Below, one piece after another: positions 34,142 through 44,800 of a stretch of 64,000 nt of DNA (its first letter is position 1; the number at the start of each line of letters is the position of its first letter). Below the pieces are notes generated by a model. The model did not search any database. It saw only the letters and a list, made by a program, of their open reading frames with translations, and was not told the origin of the DNA. Source of the DNA: Hyaloscypha bicolor E (taxonomy: Eukaryota; Ascomycota; Leotiomycetes; Helotiales; Hyaloscyphaceae); the NCBI RefSeq assembly GCF_002865645.1, contig NW_020194517.1:248001-312000 (forward strand), read 5' to 3'. Position numbers and translations under genes: made by a program.

Positions 34142-34626
34142 TTTGATGCTGTGCTTATCAGCTTGTGATAGTGATGTAGATTAGGAAAATCGGACGTACA
34201 GTACTTTCGTGGAGAATATAAGATGTTCTGTTCGTGAAAGGAAATTGAGATGAGGCGAGGTAAGATGAGAAAAAGATGAAATGGGAAAATGGCAAAATGC
34301 TTGCTGCACTTGCAGCTATTATGACATTTGATCCGGTTCCTGGCCCCGCAAAGCTCCAATTATGTGAGAAAATCAAGGGGTTCCCTGCTAGCGAAGAGGA
34401 GGGTTTGGTCCGATGCAGAACGAAGAGGAGATGACGTTTAGTTAAGGATGTGCAGAATTGATGACTGAAGAAAACGGCATCAACACTTAGACTTTAATTC
34501 ACGAAACTTCTATTCATATTGGTATCATCAATTATTCATGAACAAGGACGCCGCCTCAACCATAGACCCCTTTGCACCATAACCCTCGACTCCGGAACTG
34601 ATCCCTTATACAGTACATTATTGAAA
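34142..34626. other. Intergenic region
   Basis: Upstream of the small LEA-like gene and downstream of gamma-tubulin (both -). No gene seen. Confidence 0.4.
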
Positions 34627-36343
34627 TCAGGATACTCTCTTATCCCCAGCCTCTCCGGCCGTAGTCTTGTCTCCTGCATCGGGATTCAAGTAATCCGCGT
34701 CTTCCGCCGCCTCATATTCGGCAATGAGATCTGTGACCACCTCTCTTGCCTCATCGAACTCGTTTAAGTTGTCCGCAAATGGCGCCGTTTTCTTGTAACC
34801 TTCCATGAAGGCGTTTCGTTTCCGCATGCCGTCGTACTGTCTCACGATTCGTTTGAAAAGCTAGAAAATGAGTTAGTCAGGGTGGCAGTATTCAGTGATA
34901 CCGGCTTACCGTTGCGATACTTGTGTGGTTTGCCAACATAAGCCCACTAACTCGGTGGTTCATGGGGATATATGGACTCTTCTTCGTCAACGCCACCTGT
35001 ATACTGGCAGGTCCCCACGGAATGAAAGTTGCGAGTCTCCGCTCTCTGATTCTGAGAAGACTCTTATGGACATCGGTCGGATCAACATCACCTTGAATGA
35101 CGTTCAATATTGAGATATAACAGCTCTTCTTCCCGGGAATTGTTGAGACCATGCGATTCTTGGGTTGAAGAAGCCGCCGCATCACGTCCAGCACAGTAGT
35201 CTTGCGAACCGTCTTAGCTTGTTCAACGTTATCGCCCGTGAATGGTGTGTAAGATGTCATCAAGAAGTGGCACCGTGGGGTTGGGATTAGGGAAGCAACA
35301 ATGCTGACAAGGTCGTTGTGCATGTAGCCCGGATAACGAAGGGTAGTAGTACTGGCGGACATGACCGTAGACACCTGTTTGAAGAATTAACAGTGAACGG
35401 GGAATATATTGACAATGGAATCCTACCAGCTGGTTCGTTTGTTGAAAGGAAGGCTCTTGGACGTGTAGTCTGTCTGCAGCAATTCGAGAAAGGGCCCCAT
35501 TGTCAAGGACAACGACCGAGTCGGCATTTTGTGTTAATCTTCGCATCGAGAGCAGACTGTTATATGGATGTACCACAACGTCTCCTGAATTGGTGGTATC
35601 CGGAAAGACAGAGTATGTCTGGATGATCTTTTTGGGGAATCGGTCGTTCAATCTTTCCAGTAGAAACGAGCCCAGGCCAGATCCAGTGCCTCCCGCTATC
35701 GAATGAAGCATCATAAAACCCTGAGTTAAGTCAGAGACTGCTCTCAAATCTTGTTTGCCTAGCCCCATACCTCGAGAGAGTCACTTCCGTCCGCTTCGCG
35801 GTCGATCATCTCCATTATGTCCTCGTGGACCAGCTCTCCTGTTTGATACCCATCTCCCCAGTTGTTTGCAGCGCCCACTCCGTTCTTCCCAACAAAAAAG
35901 TTCTCGGGGTTGTAGATGTTCTTGTAAGGGCCTGTTTGAATACCGTTGATGACCTGGAGTTTGTTAGCCTTTGGCCATTTGCTACGCCGGCATAGAGCGC
36001 AAACGGTTGCATTCACGCACACGAGGTTCCAAATCTATCAATATAGCTCGAGGGATATATCTTGTGTCATCAGACTGGTAGAAGAAGACATCTTTGCGGT
36101 CACCGCCCTCTGTCGCAAACTCCTCTAGATTCCCATCTTGGCTGATCCCATGTTCCTGGCACAGTTGTTGCCAGAACTGACTTCCAACTATATTCCGCCA
36201 CGATTAGAAGCTGCTCGAAAGCTTGTCTGGGGCATGCAAACTGACTGCTGTTGCCGCATTGGCCGGCCTGAACTGTGATAATTTCTCTGCAGGACTGTCA
36301 GTCAAGAGTCGCAGCTGCAGATTGCCAAACCATACCTAGGCAT
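34627..36343 (-). CDS. Gamma-tubulin
   Basis: Seven exons on the minus strand: 36343-36336 (8 nt), 36286-36246, 36187-36021, 35953-35771, 35720-35427, 35374-34910 and 34860-34627; 463 residues. Gamma-tubulin nucleates microtubules at the spindle pole body. The N-terminus assembled across the first introns is [16 protein letters not shown], then [19 protein letters not shown], the family signature. The tubulin GTP-binding loop is [13 protein letters not shown]. Other gamma-specific blocks are [32 protein letters not shown] and [13 protein letters not shown]. The C-terminus is acidic ([13 protein letters not shown]). Introns of 48-66 nt. The start codon is 149 bp from the end of the transposon at 36493, so its promoter region has been interrupted. 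Confidence 0.96.
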
Positions 36344-36492
36344 TATCGTACCATGGATGGCAATTCCCAAGTAATGTGCAGAGGAGGACGGAGATTATTC
36401 GTTGCAAATCATCCAGCAAATGTTGAGTCTTTGTGATCGCGTTTCGTGGGGTTGACGACGCGTTTAAAGTCGCGCTAGTACGGGCTGATTTA
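36344..36492. other. Remaining upstream region of gamma-tubulin
   Basis: 149 bp of normal-composition DNA between the gamma-tubulin start and the transposon end; presumably the core promoter. Confidence 0.45.
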
Positions 36493-36494
36493 GC

Positions 36495-36540
36495 GACGAT
36501 GCTGCAACTATAATTTTTTTCGCAAAATCAAAATTATGAT
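36495..36540 (+). repeat. Left terminal inverted repeat
   Basis: 46 bp starting GACGATGCTGCAACTATAA and ending AAATTATGAT; complement of 41591-41637 with a one-base length difference in the T run and a G/A-type transition near the inner end. Confidence 0.88.
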
Positions 36541-36642
36541 GAATCGCGATTTATTTAATGGCCACATTTTATATGGAAAACACACCTAATTATGGCCAAA
36601 TACGCAACTCCCATGCATTATAGTCAAATGTATCCAGTAGTA

Positions 36643-36993
36643 TTACTCTGTTCTCGCTTTTTTGAACTGCCCCCGATTATCCCTACACCTATTCCCCGGC
36701 CTATAATCACTATCCCCTGGTAATTCCTTCTCTCTATCGTCAAGATCTGAATTATCGTCGTCATCGCTTGATATAATCACCTCCCGCTTCCTCTTTAATA
36801 TAGACTTCAGAGGACGTTGAGTGGATAGAGCGGGAGCGGGAGCAAACGCTAGTAAAAACGTCAGATCTACTAGTATATTTAAATCTATTAACTTACTAGA
36901 TATAGAAGCAGGAGCAGGAGCAGGAGCAGGAGTAGGATCAGGAGTAGGAACAGGAGCAGGAGAAACCGTAATTCTAGCTTCTAGCATAGGCAT
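36643..36993 (-). pseudogene. Proline/alanine-rich C-terminal fragment of a transposon gene
   Basis: Open frame of 116 codons inside the AT-rich element. It contains a PTPDPTPAPAPAPAS repeat (DNA (GGAGCA)n at 36908-36963), a basic KSILKRKREV segment, an acidic SSDDDDNSDLDDRE stretch and ends QFKKARTE. It is much less AT-rich than the surroundings. Its orientation matches the integrase fragments, so it could be the C-terminal end of the same gene or a second element gene. No family recognised. Confidence 0.45.
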
Positions 36994-37901
36994 ATTATCG
37001 TCTGAATTAAAATCGTCAGAATTCAGGTCATTACCTAACTAATTCTTTAAAGAAGCAACCTTCTCCCATATAGCTTCGATCTATTAATTAGGAGTCAAAG
37101 CAGGTAAAGAAGATGCCATAGATATAACTATAGATATAGATACTACGTTAGGGGTAATATCGGGAGAGTCTCCTAATAGGGGGCTAAAATCTAGGAGGTA
37201 AGACATCTCTCCATCCCTTCTTTCACGCTCATCCTGAATCTCGTCGTCTCTTGCCTGAATTTTATTAATATCTTAATCAAATACAAGATAAATATGCTTT
37301 GGCATTCTCTTATTTAATTAGCTAAAATAGGATAATAAGCCATTAATAGTATTTTCAGCTCCATATATCAGATTAGTCACATGGTCGATCCTCTTGTTTT
37401 TATCCTTTGGCCATACCTAATTATATTAGTACTAATTATATTAGGATACTAATAAATAATAGCTTACTTTAGTAGTAAAAGATACCCCATTTACGCATTC
37501 CAAGATCATAATCCATTAATTAAGCTCCCAGTCTTCAAGTAACGGAATTAATAATAAAAAAGCCTTGGCTAAATATATAGCAAACTCCTTATATAATAGT
37601 TCTTGACTATAATAAAGTATTATATTAGCAAAGAGGTATATATTTCTATAAATAAGCTTTACATACGTATTAAACTATTCTACTATCTATAGCTCAATTT
37701 GAATATTTTGAGCCTCCTAATACTCTTCTAAGCTAAGGAACTTCTTTGTAATTAAAACAGGTATACTCCTCCCAGTAAAGCTACTCTCTAGTTCTTCTAT
37801 TTCATATATACATAGTATAATAGAAATAAGGACCTTATATCGTTTTTCGATAATAGGAGCAGGAGGAATCAGCGATTTACTCTTACTAAAAGCCCTTACA
37901 C

Positions 37902-37914
37902 ATGCCCCCTGGCC
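37902..37914 (+). repeat. GC-rich 13-mer, inner inverted repeat (left)
   Basis: ATGCCCCCTGGCC stands out in AT-rich surroundings. The same 13-mer is present inverted at 41437-41449. Confidence 0.6.
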
Positions 37915-40089
37915 GAGAGTAAGGGAACCAAGGGCTTTACCCCTTTTAAGGACTAAACCTAATAAAATTAGTATTAATATAGGAGTTAAACAAATAGATA
38001 TATACTTTCGCCCTGAGCTTCCTAATAGAAATTACCACGTAATCGCTCTAAACGCTCGAGCTTAGCCTGCTATCTCCTCTTATATACTTCTGATTCAAGA
38101 ACCTCCTCTAAGAGATCCATACCCGAGAAATAGTAAAAAGAATAGGAATTAGCTAAGATATTAACCCCTTGGTCTCTTAATAGCTAGGCGGCAGTATTCT
38201 AAAGTTGAGTTTGACTAGAAAATAATATATTATCTAATATAATAGTCGGTATAGCTAAAATAGGAGTAATAGGAGCAGGAGAAAAAGTAGCTAGGTTAAT
38301 TGCACCACATAGTAGACACTTTATTATAGAGGGGGAATATAGTACCTCCCGTATAAAATAAGAGTTCCATAGATTGAGATTATTTATTAAAAACGTTTAG
38401 GGATAATATAATAAGGATCTAATTTATAATTAAATATTAGAAGGAGGGTATAGCTAATAAATCTATAGTTTAGTAAATAGTAATATAAAGTCAAGTAGCA
38501 GGATAGAACTATAATATATTAATATTATTTTAACCCTTTAGCCCATACCCCTATAACTTTTTCCCTAGGGAATTTATATATTAGAGACTTATTTTAGAGG
38601 TTATTAATAGTAGCGTATTACTAATATATAAAAAGAAGTAAATAGAAGGACTATAAGAAATACCCCTTAGCACAAGTTAAATTCGGACATATTTTATTTA
38701 TCCCTAATATTATTCCTATATAAACTATGGTTTCTTATACTAGGGGCTATAGAATATTAAGTAAGGGGCTATAGAAATTAAGGGAGAGAAACTAAATTCC
38801 ATATAAAAAGAGACATTTTCACCAAATATATCTTATAATTACTTTAAAAGTTCTCAAGAACTATTAATTTAATAGAGCTAGTATTAACGGAGAATTTGAT
38901 CTATACTATAAACTTCTTACTACTAAAATAACAAGTTAATAAAATAATTATAGGAGGTATGGAAAATAAAGAGGCAAGGGTTAATTTTCTAACAAGGTAA
39001 ATCATATAATCTTTTGACATTAAACTACCTATAACTATATAAATTTAACTAATTAAGCAGACTACTATTAGCTTCTATAATTAATTGCTTTACCAAAAAT
39101 TAATATTTTTAGCTAGTTCTTTCTTTAGGATATATATTAATATGTCCCTATTTAGCCTCTCTAAGGCCGGGTAAACCGACTAATATTTACAGGAGGAATT
39201 TCTAGATTATTCTCTTCCTCTGCTTCAGGCTCAGATATATATCCATTATCCATAAACTATCTATATTCTTGACTATTTATAACCTAATTACTATTTGCCC
39301 TATTAAAAGTAATACTATCTATAGTAAATCTAGTATCCTCCGCATTATCTTTAACCTTCGCTTCGTCGTCAGAGCCAATATAGGTAAGATCTTTATCTCT
39401 ATAGCTAGCGTCTCTCCCTTTATTAATAAACTAAATGCCATCTTAATTATTATAATTCTTTAGCCTTGCCTCTTCTAGTCCCATAGCTACCTCTGGTAAT
39501 AAATTCTAATTATATATACCCTTAGGTATTAATAAAAGCCCTAGCTTTAGACAAGTATTCTTCGTATTAATTAGGTAGTTACTAATTGACTTCCTTAGAT
39601 ATATATATATACTCAGGTAATTCAGATCCCTATTTAAGTCACATATAAACTCCATAATTAGGAATATAAAGCCGGTATTCTTAAGCTCTTGCTTATACTA
39701 CTCAAGTATAACCTCTAGTAAATATATGTCTTTATTATAGCTAGCATATCCTTCATATAGCTCGTTTAGTTTATTAATATTAATAGGAATCCCGTAGTCC
39801 CTAACCCCTATCTGCTCTAAAAACATATAGTTCTGGAATAGTTAACTAGGGATAATATATAGATAATTAGGCTATTTCCTAATTAAATAAATATTCCAAA
39901 CCCGGACAAACTCCTTAGTTTACTCCCGTATAATAAGTAAATAGACAAAAAGCATAGTAATATAGTCAGGGAGAAGTTTACGGGAGTAAAGCCTTTGAGA
40001 GTATAGTTACTTGAAAAATATCTTCCATTTATTTAGCATATCCTATATAATATTAGCTAATTAAATAAGTCTATATAGGATTAGTATAG

Positions 40090-41263
40090 ATAAATTACCT
40101 TCACAACTTGCCCCCATTATGCCTCAATTCATTAATTAGCTATACTAGTCCCGAACTAATAGAGATCTGAGAACTAATATGAATTAATACCCCTTATTTA
40201 GTATATTGCTTTATAGAGGATATAATAGATATTAGTAATTATAGGTATTTCGCATCCTCTATCCAATTAAATATAGAGCGGAATAACCTCTATTTCGTCT
40301 ACTAAGTCAAGGTATTATACTAGGATAGTAACCTGGAAAATAGTATAAGTAAGTATATATTAGTATAATATTAATTAGCCTAAAGGAGAATATAGTATAG
40401 AGATTTAGGGGGTTTATTACCTAAATTAAGGGTTTTTCAAACAACTAGTTCTCTATAATACTATAGAATTACATAGCCGGAATCACGACTAAGTGAATTT
40501 TGGCATTTTCAAGGGAATATATTTATACCGAATTAGGAAATACTACTACTTATAGCATAACCATTTGAGATTCTAATATAAATCCAAGGTACGAACCATA
40601 AATAGGCATTAATACTAGTATATATCTCAATCCCACAAAATCATAGCTAAGTAAACGGATTAGTAATTATTAAGATAATAATTTTTGAAGTTAAGTATAT
40701 ACTATACTTACCTTATAATAGCCATTAATAGACCAAACAAAGTTCGGCCCATAAATATTATATTCCCCCCTAGCTGCCTTTATCTCTTCCGAGTAACGTT
40801 ATATACTTTCTGGATTAATTTCCTATATTACAGAAGCTATTCTATTTCTAGAAAACTTCTGGCCATTCCCTAGAGAATTAAGATAAGTATATAGAAGCCG
40901 GTAGCCATAACTTCTAGTATTACCTTATGGGCCTTTATCCACTATATATTACTTGAGGATATGGCAAAATTACTCCTTTTCTAGCTTAACTTGCGAATTA
41001 AGCATTTGACGTCAAAGGCCCATAGCCCGGCAAGCTTATTATAATAGTTATAGATTAGGAATATCATATCCTAAGCTCCGGAGGTTAGTAAGTATATTAG
41101 TATTAGTCATATGGATATTACAAAAGAACCAGGCAATAAGACCCTTCACCTGCGGCAAAGGATTAAATATTAAACGTTTAGAGGGCGTTTTCCATTCGGA
41201 AAGCCTACTACATAGTATTCTCAGGGAAATATCAACGTCAAAGTCATGCTTTAACCTCTCCAC
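40090..41263 (-). pseudogene. Inactivated integrase-type (DDE) transposase
   Basis: Read on the minus strand, a helix-turn-helix-like N-terminal part is intact at 41263-41048 (ERLKHDFDVDISLRILCSRL, then FFCNIHMTNTNILTNLRSLG). It continues through stop codons as RRYSEEIKAARGEYNIYGPN-like sequence (about 40790) to NFVWSINGYYK. After a probable 66-nt intron (AG at about 40650) comes CGIEIYTSINAYLWFVPWIY (40580-40660), then LDRGCE (about 40253-40267) and GTSIAN**IEA*WGQ (about 40108-40150), where * marks stops. These match the three acidic blocks of fungal rve-like integrases (IDAY, SDRG, ANQRIEAWWGQ). The first Asp has become Asn (GAT to AAT) and most stops are CAA/CGA to TAA/TGA or TGG to TAG type changes, as RIP makes. 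The gene is dead. Confidence 0.78.
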
Positions 41264-41436
41264 AATAGTCTCATATAATAGCTACTGCTCAATTAAATAA
41301 AGAATATGGGCTTAATAGCACATAATATTAATCTTAAAACGACCTATTATAAAGAGTTTAATAATAATAGATTAATAGTATTAGAAATAATAATATAGGA
41401 ACAAAAGTATAAACGAAGTATACCAGATAGCTAGTA

Positions 41437-41449
41437 GGCCAGGGGGCAT
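41437..41449 (-). repeat. GC-rich 13-mer, inner inverted repeat (right)
   Basis: Exact inverted copy of the 13-mer at 37902-37914, 3.5 kb away. Confidence 0.6.
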
Positions 41450-41590
41450 ATCACGTGCATTTTATTAATTTTTCCTACCCTATTGCATTCCTACCATGGA
41501 ATATAATAAAACACCATATAGATTAACTGTTTTAATTGTATTCTACCATAGAAATTAGCTAGACTATTAATAATAGCACATTTTTAAAAT

Positions 41591-41637
41591 ATCGTAATTT
41601 TGATTTTGCGAAAAAAAATTATAGTTGCAGCATCGTC
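41591..41637 (-). repeat. Right terminal inverted repeat
   Basis: 47 bp, inverted partner of 36495-36540. Confidence 0.88.
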
Positions 41638-41639
41638 CT

Positions 41640-41859
41640 TAAAGGAGCCCGTAGCTAGCGCACCCTGGAGATCTTCCGAAGTTCTGGTGGTTGATTGGCA
41701 ACGAAGCTCGTAAATATTATCATTGCCTACTATCGACAGCTCATCGCCAAACATTTCCACGACAACGAGTGCCAATAAATTGCGATCTCGAATCGAAGCT
41801 TCTGCATCTCTGCGCAATCATTGCTTTCAGAAACCGCTCTGGGGAGCATCCACGTCGCA
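41640..41859. other. Upstream region of NUP85
   Basis: 220 bp of normal-composition DNA between the transposon and the NUP85 start; presumably the core promoter. Confidence 0.45.
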
Positions 41860-44800
41860 ATGGCCTTCCAGGTCCCATTCTCCTCCAGCCCTCCATCAAC
41901 TCCAGACAAGAGATCAAACAATGGCAACAGCAGCTTTCCATTCGGGGCCTCAAACCCTTCCACGACCCCCGCTGGACCTCCGCCTTCGTCGAATGGTTCT
42001 TTCACACCTGCAGGACCACCTCCTTCGTCCTACTTCGGTAGCTCCATGATAGGCAACGGAAGCCCGCTCAAACCGCTGTCATTCTCCCAGCAAAGCGTCT
42101 TCGGATCACCCTCTTCGCCCTCTGCGAGCTTCTTGCGCCCGTCCGTTGCACCCCAGCGCTCTGGGCTCAGTAATGAGTACCAGGTTTCCTCTCGACGAAC
42201 TTTTCAAGCTCCGGAAGAGAGCGAGGAAGAAGACTCGGCTAACCTAACAGAGGATGAGCAGCAATACAACGAAAATCAGGCCTACATCGGCGAAGACGCC
42301 GAAGACGCCGAGGAAATGACAGACGAAGATGCACAATATGATGATGACGAGGCCATGGATTATCAGTCTGAGAATCCTGCATCAAGAACGAATGGGCGGG
42401 GCTACGACCAACGCAGCGCCTCTGATTTGTTACTTTCCGCAGAAGGTGCGCTGAGAAGGAGCAGTGAAGGGGGCATTCTTGGGGGAAACGATTACTTGTC
42501 ACAATCTCTACTACGACCAAAAGAATCGATTTTTGGATCGATAGCAAAAGACCTATATACCAGAATGCCTCCACCACAGGTCACAGAAGCGGATGATCTT
42601 CTTCTCAACACCGAAAGCATCATCACTCGGCTTTACGAGCAAGGCATTGGTGCCTCGGAAGAAGAAGATAGAGTTCAAGAGGTTTTGATGACGATCCCCG
42701 GCGAGCTCGTCAACCTTTGGGAGGACTATGACAGAAATACTAGAGTGTACGATTCAGAAGAATACACAACCGCGATCGGGCCAGGACCTAAGGCGACGAA
42801 TTTCCAGAAGTCAAACTATATAGCTGGCCTTGCACTTCAGATTCATCATCCTCAGAGGGAGGCCAATTCCTTTGGGACTAGCAGAGTCAAACCTTTACCA
42901 CAGGTCATGCTTGAATGGCTTGATGATCATCACAATGTATTCCCATCTTACCTCGAAGAGGTACAACATCACCGACCAAGTCCTTCCAATAGCCGACTTT
43001 TCTGGAGCACTCTCTTCAACAGTCTTATACGTGGGAAGATCGTTGCGGTTGTCAATCTCCTCACAGATGCCGGATGGAGACATGCAAGAAACGATTCCGA
43101 TGTCGCCGTTGGCCAGTATAATGAGACTGGATTTAGTGGTGCAGCTCTGCAAAATGTTGAGAATGTTGCAGCGGCTGCCGTCAAGGTTTTCCAGCTATGC
43201 CCTGCCGCACATGGGGACTGGAATATTCGGGGAAGTGAATGGACCTTGTTCCGGCTTCGGATTTCCCAGGCAATGGAGGACCTGAAGCGCTATGCAGAAG
43301 GTAATAACAGGGACCGATCTGAATCAAATGCTTATGCCAGGTCCTCCTTTGCAGGCAAGTCCGGAACATACAGCAGAACTGCTCAGAAGGCAGAAAGCAA
43401 GGTTCCATGGCACATATACCAAAACTTGGTCACTCTTTACAGTATTGCAATGGGAGATGCCAACGCGATTGTTGAGGTCTGTGAAGATTGGGTTGAAGCC
43501 GCTGCCGGATTGCTAGTATGGTGGGATGAAGGAAAAGACGACAGACGACAAGCTTTGAACAGATCCCGAAATACCTATCGTGCTTCACTGCGAGGTTCTG
43601 AAATGGAACACTATTTGCACAAATTACGGAAATCCTTCGAGACTGCTACCAACAAAACCACGGATTTTGCGGTAAACACTGCTGACGAACTCGAAGTCAG
43701 CCTGGCATCTCTCCTCGAAGGAGATAATGAAGCCGTCGTGGGGTTTTTGCGGGGTTGGTCTGGCCCTGTGTCATCTGCTGTCGCAGAGGTGGCTTCTCTT
43801 GCTGGATGGCTGCCACAACCAGAGCCGCAAAGCCTCATCAACATGGGCAGTTTAGACCAGGAGGATTTGGATTTGCTGGGGGTTAACTCATCGCCTTCAA
43901 AGACCGATGGTGTTAAGGATCTGACCCTTATCACTTATGCCAAATCGTTAACGCATCGAGGCCAATTGAAGAGATCTACTTCCTCCGGTCCATCCCAAGA
44001 GGGTTGGGAATTAGCTATTGCCATTCTCGGCAGACTCGACTCGACTACCCGTTCCGAAGAAATAGTGGGACATTTTCTGCAAGGGTTCCCGTTAGCCTCA
44101 ACAACTGTTGTCGACAAGCTCTGGAGATTACTAAATGAGACTGGGATGGGTCATCATGCCGAGAGTGTTGCTGAGGTAAGAGCTCTCTTTTGCTACATTG
44201 GGTGTAATGCTAAATGGATACAGTCGTACGCTACTCGCCTCGCCGACGAATCTCACAAATATGGTGAGGCTTTATGGTATTATGCACTAGCACACAAGAT
44301 CCAAAAGGTCAAGGATGTTTTGGATCTTCTCATCTCGTTCTCTTTGATACAATCGACAGCCTTCCCACCGGAGCCAGAGTTGGACGATCATTTACGCCGA
44401 CTTGTAGCATCACCGAAAGATGCGTTGACGGAAATCTCCCGAATGGATTTTGAAGCTGCCGGGTTGCTCCATAAGATGCTGAGCGGTTACGCAACACTGC
44501 GTAAATTTTACAGTCTTCGAGACGAAGCAGAGGTGCTTAAGGGAGGGAAGCCAAAGAACAGCGCCGTTTCCCGGAAAATTGAAGCTGCTTCAGCTCTGAT
44601 GGCTGTCATATCCAGCTCGGACGACAACATTCGAGGTGGATTTTACGACGAAGAACGTGGAGCGGTTGTGAACGTTGACTTTTTGCTTGCATTATTGGGT
44701 GAAGCAATGGTCTTCGTCAACCAGACCGACTATACTATCACCGTGGGTCAAATCGACGTCTTGCTCAAAGCGATCGAGGATCTCCAAACAGTCGGGCCGA

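Larger units (their letters stand above)
36493..41639 (-). mobile_element. RIP-degraded DNA transposon with 46-47 bp terminal inverted repeats
   Basis: The ends are inverted copies: GACGATGCTGCAACTATAA... at 36495-36540 and its complement at 41591-41637, 46-47 bp with one T insertion and one or two transitions. A TA lies directly outside each end (36491-36492 and 41640-41641), fitting a TA target duplication. Inside, the DNA is extremely AT-rich, full of TpA and almost free of open frames on either strand, the pattern left by repeat-induced point mutation. On the minus strand, pieces of an integrase-type transposase can still be read (see 40090-41263). Total length 5.1 kb. An additional inverted 13-mer at 37902-37914 and 41437-41449 suggests a nested or composite structure. 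Family name not assigned. Confidence 0.85.

Noticed and set aside
39269..40873. Short plus-strand frames in the AT-rich element
   Set aside because: Ile/Tyr/Asn-rich products of AT-rich DNA; the true remnants are on the minus strand.
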